Below, in pieces: positions 10,680-20,811 of a DNA stretch of 64,000 nucleotides (the first letter of the stretch is position 1; every line of letters starts with the position of its first letter). A program made the position numbers and the translations under genes. Origin of the DNA: Nannocystis sp. (lineage in GTDB: Bacteria; Myxococcota_A; Polyangia; Nannocystales; Nannocystaceae); assembly GCF_016714285.1 (NCBI RefSeq), contig NZ_JADJNN010000015.1:1-64000 (forward strand), read 5' to 3'. The notes under the pieces were generated by a model. That model was not told where the DNA came from. It did not search any database and saw only the letters and a list, made by a program, of their open reading frames with translations.

Positions 10680-11747
10680 TCACGGCACGACCTTCTCGAT
10701 GCAGTAGAAGCGCTGCGTCTCGCTCCCGCATTTCCCGCAGGTGCCCTCATTGGTCCACCCCCCGTCCGTCGCGGTGAAGTTGCCAACGGTGCCCATCACC
10801 CGTTGCTCGGCCCAGCCCCCGCAGGTCGCCCCCGCAGTGCTCGTGCCGTCCGACTTGGTGCCAGTCCACACCCCCGCCATGCTGCAGTTGGAGGTGTCCG
10901 GCTTCGCCTGCGTGCCCTGCTCGGTCTCGTCGATCGGCTTCAGCAAGCTGCCGTCGAGCAGATCCGCCGTGTTCAGCGCCACGACGTTCTCCGAGGGCAG
11001 GAGGTACGCGTTCTCGGTGCTGCCGATGCGCATCGCCGCGGTCTCCAACGGCGCGTCCCCGCTGAGCCAGGCGACGAACTCCCGCTTGCGCGTGTACTTC
11101 GTGCGCCCGAGCGTGCGACACAGCAGGTCAGCACCCGCGAGCCCGCCTTGCACCCCCGCGTACTTGTCGAAGGTCACGAACAGACGCTGCAGCGCAAACG
11201 TGCAGCGCGAGCTGCAGACTCCCAGGGCCGGCGGCTCGCACTCCTCGTTGGTCCCTATTTTCCCGTCGCCACACTTCGCCAGCGTGCACTCGTTCTCACA
11301 GCCGTCGCCCCCCATGTCGTTCTTGTCGTCGCACTCCTCCACCGGCGAGCACGCGTCGCACACGTAGCCGTCGCCGCACTTCGCACGCTGGCACTCCGGA
11401 GTGCACTGCGCGGCCGGCCCGTTGCCCTCGCCGTCGTCGCACTCCTCGCCGGGGTCCACCATCCCGTTGCCGCAATCGCCGGCGCCAGTGTCCGTCGAGC
11501 TCGTGGCCGACACGCCCGTCGTCGTCGACACACCCGTCGTCGTCGCCTCGCCCGTCGTCCCCGGCGCCTCGGTCGTGGTCAGCCCGCTCGCGGTGGTCGG
11601 CGCGTCCGTCCCGCCGGCCGTGTCGCCGCTGCTGCCCGGGCCGGTGCTGGCGTCGCTGGCGTTGTTGCCCACCGGCTTGAAACAGCCGACCAGCACGAGA
11701 CTCAAGGCCGCGACGAGGCCGTGCACGCAACCGGGACGCTCGAACAT
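10680..11747 (-). CDS. Cys-rich lipoprotein with DUF4215 repeats and a DUF1554-like domain
   Basis: A lipoprotein signal (lipobox LVGC, Cys about residue 22) is followed by a Ser/Thr-rich linker to about residue 85, then three DUF4215-type Cys modules (CGNGMVDPGEECDDG and relatives). The C-terminal domain, from RLFVTFDKYAGVQGGLAGAD, matches the DUF1554 style of lectin-like surface domains, with paired Cys near the end (CGKCGSETQRFYC). Probably surface-exposed; ligand unknown. It converges with the CHAT gene, leaving only three bases between the stops, and diverges from the RCC1 gene. The start at 11747 precedes the hydrophobic segment; an earlier in-frame ATG at 11780 is possible. Confidence 0.82.
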   Translation of the reverse strand: MFERPGCVHGLVAALSLVLVGCFKPVGNNASDASTGPGSSGDTAGGTDAPTTASGLTTTEAPGTTGEATTTGVSTTTGVSATSSTDTGAGDCGNGMVDPGEECDDGEGNGPAAQCTPECQRAKCGDGYVCDACSPVEECDDKNDMGGDGCENECTLAKCGDGKIGTNEECEPPALGVCSSRCTFALQRLFVTFDKYAGVQGGLAGADLLCRTLGRTKYTRKREFVAWLSGDAPLETAAMRIGSTENAYLLPSENVVALNTADLLDGSLLKPIDETEQGTQAKPDTSNCSMAGVWTGTKSDGTSTAGATCGGWAEQRVMGTVGNFTATDGGWTNEGTCGKCGSETQRFYCIEKVVP

Positions 11748-11909
11748 CTCCACCTCGGGGACGCCGATTGTACCGGACATACCACCCGCACGATCGCCCC
11801 CTCCCTGAAACGCGCACTCGCGAGCCCACGCGCGTGAGTCGTCCACGCGTCCCCGCGTTGACAGCCCGCGGGCCCTCGCCGATGCTGCCGCGTCCGGAGG
11901 GTGGTGGAT

Positions 11910-13568
11910 ATGCGGCGGATCTCGGCGGCGGCGATGAGCCTGTGGATCGTGACAGCGTGCGGCGACAGCGGGGTCAGCTCCGCCAGCGAGGCGGCCAGCT
12001 CATCGAGCGCCAGCTCGTCCGGCGACCCCAGCACCAGCGGCACCCCGCCGACGAGCAGCAGCGGCGACCTGCCCACCAGCACCGGCAGCGACAGCGCCAC
12101 CAGCAGCACCAGCGGCGACAGCAGCACCGGGGCCGTCAGCATCACCACTGGCGAACCCGCCACCGACGCGAGCACCAGCCTGGACCCCTCGACCTCCACC
12201 TCCGGCGACACGACGACCAACGACACCACGACCAGCGACACCACCAGCGACGCCTCGAGCAGCTCGACCGGCGAGCCCCCGCCGGAGCTCGGCCCCTTCG
12301 ACGTCGACGACCTCGAGGCCGGCCACGGCCACGCCTGCGCCCTGCTGCACAGCGGCCGCGTCAAGTGCTGGGGCGGCTACACCGACTCGGGCGACCTCGG
12401 CGTCGGCGACACCAAGCCCTACGGGACCATGCCGGGCACCATGGGTAACAACCTGCCCTTCGTCGACCTCGGCAAGGACCTGCTCGCCACCGCGGTGAGC
12501 TCCTACTACCACGGCTGCGCCATCATCACGGACGGCCGGCTCAAGTGCTGGGGTCAGGGCACCTTCGGCGCGCTCGGCACGGGCGCCAGCGACAGCCTCG
12601 GCGACGGGCCCGGCGAGATGGGCGACCTGCTCAAGGCGATCGACCTCGGCAAACTCCACACCGTCAAGCAGGTCGCGACCGCGGTGTGGACCACCTGCGC
12701 CATCCTCGACGACGACAGCGCCAAGTGCTGGGGCTGGAACAGCAACGGCTGGCTCGGCCAGGGCGACAAGAACGACCGCGGCGACGGCCCGGGCGAGATG
12801 GGCGACACCCTCAAGCCGATCGACCTCGGCAAGGACCGCAAGGTCCAGAGCATCGGCATCGACAACAGCCACGCCTGCGCCCTGCTCGACGACGCCACCG
12901 TCAAGTGCTGGGGTCAGCAGGCCGAGGGCAACCTCGGCAACGGCCTCGCGGGCTTCGGCGCCGTCGGCGACGGCCCCGGCGAGATGGGCGACGTCCTGAA
13001 GCCGCTCGACTTCGGCAAGGGTCGCACCGTCAAGCAGCTCGGCGTCGGCGCCCGCCACGGCTGCGTCCTCCTCGACAACGACAAGGTCAAGTGCTGGGGC
13101 TCCAACAACTACGGCCAGCTCGGCCTCGGCGACATGAACAACCGCGGCGACGACCCCGGCGAGATGGGCGACGCCCTGCCCTACGTCGACCTCGGCAAGG
13201 ACCGCACCGCGATCAGCCTGCGCGCCTCCTACTTCCACTCCTGCGCGATCCTCGACGACCTCTCGCTCAAGTGCTGGGGCTCAGGCAGCGGCGGCGCCAA
13301 CGGCCAGGGCGAGGCCCAGAACCGCGGCGACGGCCCCGGCGAGATGGGCGACATGCTCCCGCCGATCGACCTCGGCATGGGTCGCCACGCGATCAAGGTC
13401 GCCCCCGGCGCCAGCTACAACTGCGCCATCCTCGACAACCACCGGGTCAAGTGCTGGGGCATCGGCGGCACCCAGAGCGCCCTCGGCTACGAGGACATGA
13501 ACGCCCGCGGCGACGGCCCCGGCGAGATGGGCGACGCCCTCCCCTTCGTCGACCTCGGCAGCCCGTAG
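11910..13568 (+). CDS. RCC1-repeat lipoprotein
   Basis: A signal peptide with lipobox ending CGDSG leads into a long Ser/Thr-rich linker, then RCC1-type repeats of about 60-70 residues. Each blade carries the pattern HACALLD..VKCWG followed by LG.GD and GDGPGEMGD. About seven blades are visible, enough for a complete beta-propeller. These propellers bind proteins or glycans; no ligand can be named. GGAGGG at 11896-11901 is well spaced from the ATG at 11910, which I prefer to the in-frame GTG at 11901. The gene is divergent from the DUF1554-like gene and is followed 67 bases later by another lipoprotein gene. Confidence 0.87.
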   Translation: MRRISAAAMSLWIVTACGDSGVSSASEAASSSSASSSGDPSTSGTPPTSSSGDLPTSTGSDSATSSTSGDSSTGAVSITTGEPATDASTSLDPSTSTSGDTTTNDTTTSDTTSDASSSSTGEPPPELGPFDVDDLEAGHGHACALLHSGRVKCWGGYTDSGDLGVGDTKPYGTMPGTMGNNLPFVDLGKDLLATAVSSYYHGCAIITDGRLKCWGQGTFGALGTGASDSLGDGPGEMGDLLKAIDLGKLHTVKQVATAVWTTCAILDDDSAKCWGWNSNGWLGQGDKNDRGDGPGEMGDTLKPIDLGKDRKVQSIGIDNSHACALLDDATVKCWGQQAEGNLGNGLAGFGAVGDGPGEMGDVLKPLDFGKGRTVKQLGVGARHGCVLLDNDKVKCWGSNNYGQLGLGDMNNRGDDPGEMGDALPYVDLGKDRTAISLRASYFHSCAILDDLSLKCWGSGSGGANGQGEAQNRGDGPGEMGDMLPPIDLGMGRHAIKVAPGASYNCAILDNHRVKCWGIGGTQSALGYEDMNARGDGPGEMGDALPFVDLGSP

Positions 13569-13635
13569 TCACAGCGCTCAGGCCCGCCGGCCGCGCCCTT
13601 GACCCGCACGCACGCCTCCACCGATCATCACGCCG

Positions 13636-15641
13636 ATGACAACGCGACGGTGGGGATGGGTGTGTGGTTGGCTCGCGTGCACGAGCGCGTGCGGCGACAG
13701 CGGGAGCAGCAGCGCCGAGGCCGGCATGGAGGCCAGCGCTGGCAGCACCAGCGCCAGCACCGGCGCGGTCACCCCGACGACCAGCACCAGCGGCGCCTCC
13801 GACAGCGAGGCGACACCGACCACCGGCGGCTCCCAGAGCGCCACCGCCAGCGACGACACCGGCGCCCCGGTCACCAGCTCCACCGACGCCAGCAGCAGCA
13901 CCGGCGCCGACATGGCCTGCCTCGATATGCCCCCGCCCGGCTTCGACGGGGCCCAGAACCCGGACTGCGCCGCCGAGCCGCAGATCGGCGTGTTCAAGCC
14001 CGTCGTCGAGTGGAGCCGCGACGCCTGGGCCGTCGAGCCGACCTCGAACCAGGTGCTCATGACCCCCGTCGTCGCCTCCCTCGACGACGACAACAACGAC
14101 GGCAAGGCCGACGAGAACGACCTCCCCGACGTCATCTTCGTCACCTACAACCCCGGCAACCACTACGGCCCCGGCGTGCTGCGGGCCATGTCCGGCGACG
14201 GCGCCAAGGAGGTGCTCAACGTCGCCGGCAAGGAGGTCTGCGGCCACTCCGGCCTCGCCGTCGGCGACATCGACAACGACGGCCGCCTCGAGATCATCAG
14301 CGTCAGCGTCAAGAACGAGCTCAAGCGCTTCGAGCACGACGGCACCCTCACCTGGACCAGCAAGATCTACGGCCCCCAGGCCCTGCACTGCGGCAGCTAC
14401 CCGTCGATCGCCGACCTCGACGGCGACGGCACGCCGGAGATCGTCGCTGGCGCGATCATCCTCAACGCCGACGGCAGCAGGCGTGGCGTCGGCCAGCACG
14501 GCAACGCCTTCTTCATCTCCACCGTCGCCGACCTCGACCAGGACGGCAAGCAGGAGGTCATCGTCGGCAACGCCGTCTACGACGACAAGGGCGCGACCTG
14601 TGGTTCAACGGCAAGGGCGACGGCTACCCCGGCGTCGCCGACTTCGACGCCGACGGCAAGCCCGAGATCGTCGTCAGCTCGAGCGGCACCGTGCGCCTGC
14701 AAGACGCCCTCGGCGCGGTGATCTGGTCGACCCCCGTCCCCGGCGGCGCCGGCGGTGCGCCGACGATCGCCGACTACGACGGCGACGGCGAGCCCGAGGT
14801 CGGCGTCGCCGGCAGCGAGTTCTACGTCGTCTTCGACACCGACGGCGCCGTCATGTGGCAGATGCCGATCGACGAGACCGACTCTGCCACCGGCTCGGTC
14901 GTCTACGACTTCGAGGGCGACGGCGTCGCCGACGTCATCCACGCCGACGAGCAGCGCCTGTGGGTCTTCGACGGCACAAACGGCGCCGTCAAGCTCTCCC
15001 TCGCCGCCCACGGCAGCGCCACCCAGTACGAGTCCCCGTCGGTCGCCGACCTCGACGCCGACGGCCAGGTCGAGATCGTCTTCGGCAACAACCAGTTCTA
15101 CGGCCCGCAATTCCCCAAGGGCATCACCGTCGTCGGCGACATGGACAAGTCCTGGCGCCCCGGCCGCGAGATCTGGAACCAGTATTCGTACAGCATCACA
15201 AACGTTGCCGACAATGGCAGCATCCCGAAGGTCCCGGAGCCGAATTGGCAGCAACATAACAACTTCCGCAGCGGCGACCTCTCCCCCGCCGATGGCGCCG
15301 CGGCGCCCGATCTCAAGCTCAAGGCCAGCGTTTGCCAGTTCCAGTGCATCGAGCAGAGCCTGCAGCTGTGGGTCAACCTCGGCAACGAGGGCGCCTCGCC
15401 GCTGACCGCAGGCGCGACCATCAGCGTGTTCGGCGTCAAGAACGACGTCGAGACCCTGATCACCGAGCTCCCCTTCGTCGATATCCTCGAGGCCGGAAAG
15501 TACGCCGAGGCGATCGGCTTCCAGATCGACGGCAGCGACTACGAGCTCCTCCGCGTCCGCGCCACCGCCAACGAGGAGGAGTGCATGATTGACAACAACC
15601 AGCTCGAGCTGGTCGCCCCCTTCTGCGCCCCACCCGGGTGA
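13636..15641 (+). CDS. FG-GAP/VCBS-repeat lipoprotein (one apparent frameshift)
   Basis: The lipoprotein signal ends in ACGDSG and is followed by a Ser/Thr-rich linker to about residue 92. The rest is a beta-propeller of FG-GAP/VCBS repeats with calcium-binding-like loops such as DIDNDGRLEI, DLDGDGTPEI, DLDQDGKQEV, DADGKPEI and DYDGDGEPEV. A C-terminal beta-sandwich-like region from about residue 560 has CQFQC and a final Cys. Around 14589-14593 one base is missing: the reading resumes at RDLWFNGKGDGYPGVADFD, and adding one C gives 668 continuous residues. Likely a surface adhesin-like protein; the partner is unknown. Confidence 0.85.
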
Positions 15642-16657
15642 AATTCGCCGACGCCCGACGGGTCCCCAGAGCGCTGGTCTCTTTCCCCGATCCGGACGCC
15701 CCGGCGGTTCAGCTTGGGCCAGGCGAGTTCCCCCGCGAGCGCCGGCACAGGTCTCCACCGTGCGGTCGCCGCCCGAATTCACCTCCGACCCTCCATCTGT
15801 ATCGTCGGCGCATGGCAGGCCTCTGGCGTGACAGTCGGGCATGCAGACCTACGCCCTCGGGCTCGGGTGCGTGCCGACGTGCGTCCGCCCCATGATGACT
15901 CGCGTCGAGTCGGGACGCGCCGACGCGGCGGCGAGGTCCGCCTCCCGGCCATGGCATTCGTGCCTCCCGGGCCTGCGCCAAAGGGGTTATCTGCATGCAA
16001 TCCGGCGCGGGCCCGCCTTCCCCTCGGCAGGTGCACAACGACCACCCTCGACCGCGGCGCCCCCGGCACGAACGTTGGCCTCGTGCCGGCCCGGCGCCTT
16101 CTCGCAACGCCCGCTCGGAGCGCGTCGGCTTGGCCTCCGCGGGGGCGCGCGCCGCGGCTACGGCGTCACCCACGTCACGCGCTTCAGACGCAGCGCCTCG
16201 GGTACCTCGGGCAACCTGGATCAAGTTCATCTGCAACATCGCGGGCCCCGGAGCTGCGACTCGGCGGTGCAGGCCGCCGCTTCTTCCACTCCGCGCTGAT
16301 CCGGGGCGGATATTCGCAGCGGTCCCGGCTTGTCCTGGCGCACCCCGGACGACCAAGTCGAGCCGGACCCTGCGGCGGCCATGTGGACCGTGGCGTCGCC
16401 GAGCCGGCGCCATCTTGGGGCCATCCTCTTGATGGCCCCGCTGTTGATCGGTCGGCCGGCGGAGGACCTCGTCGGCGAGCCGCGGACGTTGCTGATGGCC
16501 GGGGAGAGCTCGCCGGCGCCTAGGTACCCATGGCTGACGAACCTCGCCGAGTGCTCATCGCTGGCTGTGGCTGTGACGATCCGGTGGACGGTGCGGCTGG
16601 CGGGCGAGGTTCCGAGGTACCCCCTCGGCACGGGGCGGCCATGACACGCGGGCCGGG
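15642..16657. other. 1-kb stretch without a supportable gene
   Basis: The open frames here are short or Arg/Pro-rich and none resembles a protein family I recognise. A fragment reading MADEPRRVLIAGCGCDD (from 16530) looks faintly like a lipobox and may be a remnant of the N-terminus of the following NHL gene in another frame. I see no clear repeats, hairpins or RNA gene. It may be a decayed gene or a long leader. Confidence 0.4.
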
Positions 16658-17791
16658 ATGCCACCGGAGCGCCACGCGACGGTCCGCCAGGGCGAGGTTC
16701 GGCTCTGGGGTGCGGGGCGGGCACGGGCGCCGCCTGTCTTCGGGGCTGAGGCGCGGGTGGGCGACCTGTGTCCGCTGGTCGGGACCGGCGACCTGGGCTT
16801 CAACCGCGACGGGCTGGCGCCGGAGGACACCGACCTGTTCCTGGTGTCGGCGGCGCGGCGCGGGCCCGACGGGCGGCTCTACGTGATGGACTTCAACAAT
16901 CAGCGGCTGCGACGGATCGGCGACGCGGGGACGATGGAGACGGTGATCGGCAACGGCTTCCACGCGATCGCCGACGTCGACGCGCCGCTGCTGGCCACGC
17001 CGCTGGAGAACCCGTTCGACTTCGGCTTCCTCGCCGACGGCCGCGTCATCTTCGTCTCGTATCACGATCCGAGGGTGTTGGTGGTCGCGGCCGACGGGAC
17101 CCTGGAGGCGATCGCGGGCGCGGGCGACGGGGTCGTCGGGGTGCGCGGCGACGAGGGCGACGGAGGTCCGGCGACCGCGGCGCTGTTCATGCAACTGGAC
17201 GGGATCGCGGTCGCGCCGGACGATACCGTGTACATCTCGGACAGCCTGGCCAACCGGGTGCGGAGGATCGCGGGGGGGATCATCACGACGGTCGCCGGGA
17301 CCGGGGAGACCGGCCTGCACGGCGACGGCGGGCCCGCGACGGCGGCGACGCTGCACTGGCCCGGGGCGCTCGAGCTCGACGCCGACGGGAATCTGTTCAT
17401 CGTCGACACCTTCAACCACGCGGTCCGCCGCCTCGCGGTCGACGGCACGATCAGCACGGTGGCGGGGACCGGGACCGAAGGCGGGGGCGGCGACGGCGGG
17501 CCGGCGACGGCGGCCCAGCTGAGCCAGCCCTTCGGGCTCGCGCGTGCGGCCGACGGGACGCTGTACATCGGCGATCGCGGTAACTTCAAGATCCGTCGGG
17601 TGGGGCCCGACGGGGTGATCGACACGATCGTCGGCACGGGGATCGAGGGCGCGACGGGTGACGACGGGCCGGCGCTGGCGGCCACGCTCGGCTACACGGC
17701 CCGGCTCGCGCTGGACAACGATGGCGACAGCGAGGGCCTGCTGATCGTCGACCAGTCGAACTCTCGCGTGCGCCGCCTGACCCTGCGCTAG
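16658..17791 (+). CDS. NHL-repeat beta-propeller protein, N-terminus uncertain
   Basis: The protein contains about six NHL-type blades with repeated patterns such as GDGGPATAA, GLYVMDFNNQRLRRI-like strands and TVAGTG, forming a beta-propeller close to those encoded at 18326 and 19633. Those paralogues have lipoprotein signal peptides; this one has no recognisable signal after the ATG at 16658, and its first 35 residues are Arg-rich and unlike the family. The real start may lie upstream in another frame behind an indel near 16530-16700, or the gene may have lost its export signal. It converges with the ATGA-coupled operon to its right. Confidence 0.72.
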   Translation: MPPERHATVRQGEVRLWGAGRARAPPVFGAEARVGDLCPLVGTGDLGFNRDGLAPEDTDLFLVSAARRGPDGRLYVMDFNNQRLRRIGDAGTMETVIGNGFHAIADVDAPLLATPLENPFDFGFLADGRVIFVSYHDPRVLVVAADGTLEAIAGAGDGVVGVRGDEGDGGPATAALFMQLDGIAVAPDDTVYISDSLANRVRRIAGGIITTVAGTGETGLHGDGGPATAATLHWPGALELDADGNLFIVDTFNHAVRRLAVDGTISTVAGTGTEGGGGDGGPATAAQLSQPFGLARAADGTLYIGDRGNFKIRRVGPDGVIDTIVGTGIEGATGDDGPALAATLGYTARLALDNDGDSEGLLIVDQSNSRVRRLTLR

Positions 17792-17852
17792 CGGCTTCGA
17801 CACACGGGACCGGCCCGTGCGACGTCCTCCGCGCCGCCGAGCGTTCAGACGC

Positions 17853-18329
17853 TCAGGGGACCGCGCAGGTGCCCTCGTAGCCGTCGGGGGCGACGCCGCA
17901 GCCGGTGTGGCAGCCGATGCAGCGCGGGGGGTCGCGCTCGAGGACCTCGCGCTGATCGTCGACCCGCTGCCACGACCAGTCGAGCATGGTCGGGGCGCTG
18001 CCGGTGGGCAGGCGCTGCATCACCGTCCACTGCTTGATCGGCCCGCTGCAGCTCATGTCGCCGAAGTCGTACTCCTCCTTGATCACCACGGCGCCGACAG
18101 GGAACGGCGCGCTGCGGTCCTGGTAGGGCGCGAGCGCGGCCTTGTCGGCGAGGATGCGGATGTTGTTGAGGTCGTGATCGCCGCTGCCGCGGCAGTCGCG
18201 GACCTCGACGTAGCTGGCCGCGTAGTCCGCCGGGAACACGGGCTCCTCGCCGGGGTCGTCGTGACACGCGGCGAGGAGCAGCGAGGCCGCGGCCAACATG
18301 CGAGCGGCCTTGGCCAGACGCGGGGTCAT
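17853..18329 (-). CDS. Lipoprotein with one haem c motif, cytochrome P460-like
   Basis: This 158-residue protein has a lipoprotein signal (LLLAACHDD, Cys about residue 21) and a single haem c attachment site, CIGCH, near the C-terminus. The core strand VGAVVIKEEYDF and the WSWQRV segment resemble cytochrome P460-like domains, which carry electrons or oxidise small nitrogen compounds; the assignment is tentative. It is the last gene of a four-gene operon; its ATG overlaps the upstream NHL stop as ATGA. The context suggests a surface-anchored redox partner for the propeller lipoproteins. Confidence 0.75.
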   Translation of the reverse strand: MTPRLAKAARMLAAASLLLAACHDDPGEEPVFPADYAASYVEVRDCRGSGDHDLNNIRILADKAALAPYQDRSAPFPVGAVVIKEEYDFGDMSCSGPIKQWTVMQRLPTGSAPTMLDWSWQRVDDQREVLERDPPRCIGCHTGCGVAPDGYEGTCAVP

Positions 18330-19636
18330 CGCAGCTTGACCCTGCGGATCACGCTATTGCCGGTATCCGCGATCAGCAGCACGCCGTCATTCCACTCGAC
18401 GCCGAAGGGCAGGCTCAGGCGCGCGGCCTCGGGGGGCCCGAAGTCGCCCGCGTAGCCCTTCTCACCGCACTTGCCGACCGCGGTGTGGATGTTGCCCTTG
18501 GGGTCGATCGAGCGCACGCAGTGGTTCTGGATGTCGGTGAAGAACAGGGTGCCGTCGTCGGCGAGCGCGAGGTCGACGGGGAAGTCGAGCTTGGCCGCGA
18601 GCGCGGGCCCGCCGTCGCCAGCGTAGCCGTTCTGCGGCACGCCGCCCTCGGGCGGGGTGCCGGCGACGCGGCGGACCATGCCGTCGCGGTCGATCTTGCG
18701 GATCAGGTGGTTCGAGGTGTCGGCGAACAGCAGCTCGCCGGCCTTGTTGAACAGGATGCGTCCGGCCGGGGCCGCCGACTGCCCGAAGGGCTGGGCCATG
18801 CGCATCTCGCTGGCCGGGATGTCGTCGCCGGAGTAGCCGGGCGTGCACGGCTTCGAGCAGAACATCATCGGGTCGCCGCAGGTGAACTTGCCCGACGGGC
18901 CATTCTCACCGTCGGGGCACTGCGTGGGCTCGACACCCTCGGGGCACTTGCCGGGGCCGGCCGGGGCCGGAGCGTCGATGATGCAGCGGCCGGCGTGGAG
19001 GTGAATGTCGCCGGCCTTGTCGACCGAGCGCAGCACCTGATTGGCCTGGTCCATGATGATGAGCGTGCCGCTCGGGTCGAGCGCGAGGCTGGCCGGGAGG
19101 TCGAGCGACGCGGCCATGGCCGGGCCGTCGTCGCCGAAGTAGGCCCGCTTGCCGTCGCCGCAGGTGTCGACGATGAGGCCGCTGCTCGGCGAGACCCGCC
19201 GGACCTTGCTGTTGTGCCAGGCGGCCATCAGGATGTTGTCGCCCGAGGCGTCGAAGATGATGCTGGTCGGGTGGTTGAAGTCGCCGTTGCCCGGGTCGTC
19301 GAGGCTGCCGCCGAGCTCGCCGCGGCCGGCCACCCAGTGCAGCATGCCCTCGGCGTCGAGCCTGCGCAGACGGTGGTTGTTCCAGTCGAGGATGTAGATC
19401 GAGCCGTCGGGCGCGGTCAGGGTGTCCTGCGGGAGTGACATCTTGGCCTTGAGCGCCGGCAGGGCGGTGGTGTCAGCGTCGCGGTCGTAGCCGTTCTCGC
19501 TGTTGCCGGCGATCGTGCACACGGTGCCGACGGCGTCGAGATCGCAGGTGGGCTCGTCGTCGTCGCAGGCGCCCAGGGCGAGGGCGGCGAGGGCGGCGAG
19601 GAGGGCGGCGGGGAGCAGCAGGTTGGAGGCGTTCAT
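18326..19636 (-). CDS. NHL-repeat lipoprotein (third gene of operon)
   Basis: A 436-residue lipoprotein: signal ALALGACDDDEPTC, then five to six NHL blades (YILDWNNHRLRRLD, IIMDQANQVLRSVD, LFADTSNHLIRKID, FFTDIQNHCVRSID, LIADTGNSVIRRVK) with GDDGPAMAA-type loops between them. An insertion around residues 190-250 is Cys- and Pro-rich. NHL propellers bind proteins or carbohydrate; some family members are lyases, but no catalytic pair is evident. The start codon overlaps the upstream stop and the stop overlaps the downstream start, both as ATGA, so stoichiometric co-expression with its neighbours is likely. Confidence 0.85.
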   Translation of the reverse strand: MNASNLLLPAALLAALAALALGACDDDEPTCDLDAVGTVCTIAGNSENGYDRDADTTALPALKAKMSLPQDTLTAPDGSIYILDWNNHRLRRLDAEGMLHWVAGRGELGGSLDDPGNGDFNHPTSIIFDASGDNILMAAWHNSKVRRVSPSSGLIVDTCGDGKRAYFGDDGPAMAASLDLPASLALDPSGTLIIMDQANQVLRSVDKAGDIHLHAGRCIIDAPAPAGPGKCPEGVEPTQCPDGENGPSGKFTCGDPMMFCSKPCTPGYSGDDIPASEMRMAQPFGQSAAPAGRILFNKAGELLFADTSNHLIRKIDRDGMVRRVAGTPPEGGVPQNGYAGDGGPALAAKLDFPVDLALADDGTLFFTDIQNHCVRSIDPKGNIHTAVGKCGEKGYAGDFGPPEAARLSLPFGVEWNDGVLLIADTGNSVIRRVKLR

Positions 19637-20811
19637 TGGGCCACCTTCACGATCCGCGAGTTGAGGGTGTCCATGACGTAGAGATTGCCGTCGGGGTCGA
19701 AGGCGATGCCGAAGGGGCGACGCAGGCGGGTCTCGGTGGCCAGCTTGCCCTCCTCCGCGTCGACGCCGAGCTCGCCGGTGCCGACGACGGTGCGGATGAT
19801 GCCGGCCTCGAGGTCGATCGCGCGGACCTTGCCGTTGTCGGTGTCGGCGAAGTAGAGGTCGCCGTCGGGGCCGATCTCGAGGTCTCGCGGGCCGTTGAGC
19901 TGGGCCTTGAGCGCGGGGCCGTCGTCGCCGCTGTCGCCGCCCTTGCCGGTGCCGGCGAAGGCCGCGATGCTGCCGTCGGCGAGGGTCATCGCGCGGATCA
20001 CGTCCGCTTCGGTGTCGGAGATGTAGAGCACGCCCTTGTGGTGGACGATGCCGCCGCTCGGGTTGGGGTTCGAGCCGCGGGCCCATGAGAACTGGGCCTT
20101 GATGGCCGGGCCGCCGTCGCCGCTGTAGCCGGCCATGCCGTCGCCGGCGATGGTGGTGATGATGCCGTCGGCGTCGATCTTGCGGATGCGCTCGTTCTGC
20201 TGGTCGACGACGTAGATGTTGCCGGCCTCGTCCATGGTCGCGTCGTTGACCTGCTTGAACAGGGTCGCGGCGGACACGGGCTTGCCGTCGCCCGCGAAGC
20301 CGGCGCCGCCGCCACAGACGACGGTGACGTAGCCGGTCTTGGGATCGACCGTGAGCAGCTTGTGGTTGTGCCAGGCGACCACGAGGACCTTGCCATCGGG
20401 CAGGAGCACGAGGTTGGTCGGGTGGTTGAGCAACCATTCGGAGCCCTCGGCGCCGCCCGGGGCGATGCCACCAAAAGGCCCGTCGCCGGGGAACACCGGG
20501 TCGGTCGAGCCGACCATGGTCTCGACAGTGCCGTCCGCGAGGATCCGGCGGATGAGGAAGTTGTTGAAGTCGGTGAACCAGGCCGTGCCGTCCGGCATGA
20601 ACAGGAGGTCCTGCGGCTGGTTGATCAGGGTCTGCTGGCGGTGCTGACCGTCGCCGTTGAAGCCCTGCTCGTCCTTCAAGCCGACCCAGGTGCAGGCGTG
20701 GCCGGGCCTCAGCTCGCGGCAGGCGCGATCGAGGTCGGCGTTCTCATCACACCCCGTCGCCAGCGCGAACGCAGCGACGAGCCCCCAGAGTCCGAGTATT
20801 TGTCTGTTCAT
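19633..20811 (-). CDS. NHL-repeat lipoprotein (second gene of operon)
   Basis: A 392-residue protein with signal peptide and lipobox (AFALATGCDEN, Cys about residue 21), followed by an NHL beta-propeller: AWFTDFNNFLIRRI, YVVDQQNERIRKID, YISDTEADVIRAM, YFADTDNGKVRAID, YVMDTLNSRIVKV, each preceded by GDGGPA or GDDGPA loops. It is a paralogue of the genes at 18326 and 16658. Its ATG overlaps the stop of the upstream propeller gene and its TGA overlaps the next ATG. The long frame continuing upstream of 20811 is not coding: it is Arg-rich and lies inside the neighbour in another frame. Confidence 0.86.
   Translation of the reverse strand: MNRQILGLWGLVAAFALATGCDENADLDRACRELRPGHACTWVGLKDEQGFNGDGQHRQQTLINQPQDLLFMPDGTAWFTDFNNFLIRRILADGTVETMVGSTDPVFPGDGPFGGIAPGGAEGSEWLLNHPTNLVLLPDGKVLVVAWHNHKLLTVDPKTGYVTVVCGGGAGFAGDGKPVSAATLFKQVNDATMDEAGNIYVVDQQNERIRKIDADGIITTIAGDGMAGYSGDGGPAIKAQFSWARGSNPNPSGGIVHHKGVLYISDTEADVIRAMTLADGSIAAFAGTGKGGDSGDDGPALKAQLNGPRDLEIGPDGDLYFADTDNGKVRAIDLEAGIIRTVVGTGELGVDAEEGKLATETRLRRPFGIAFDPDGNLYVMDTLNSRIVKVAQ

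Noticed and set aside
18326..20437. A single 703-codon frame spanning both NHL genes
   Set aside because: Its first 260 codons are an Arg-rich frame inside the neighbouring gene; the true start at 19636 opens with a signal peptide and overlaps the upstream stop.
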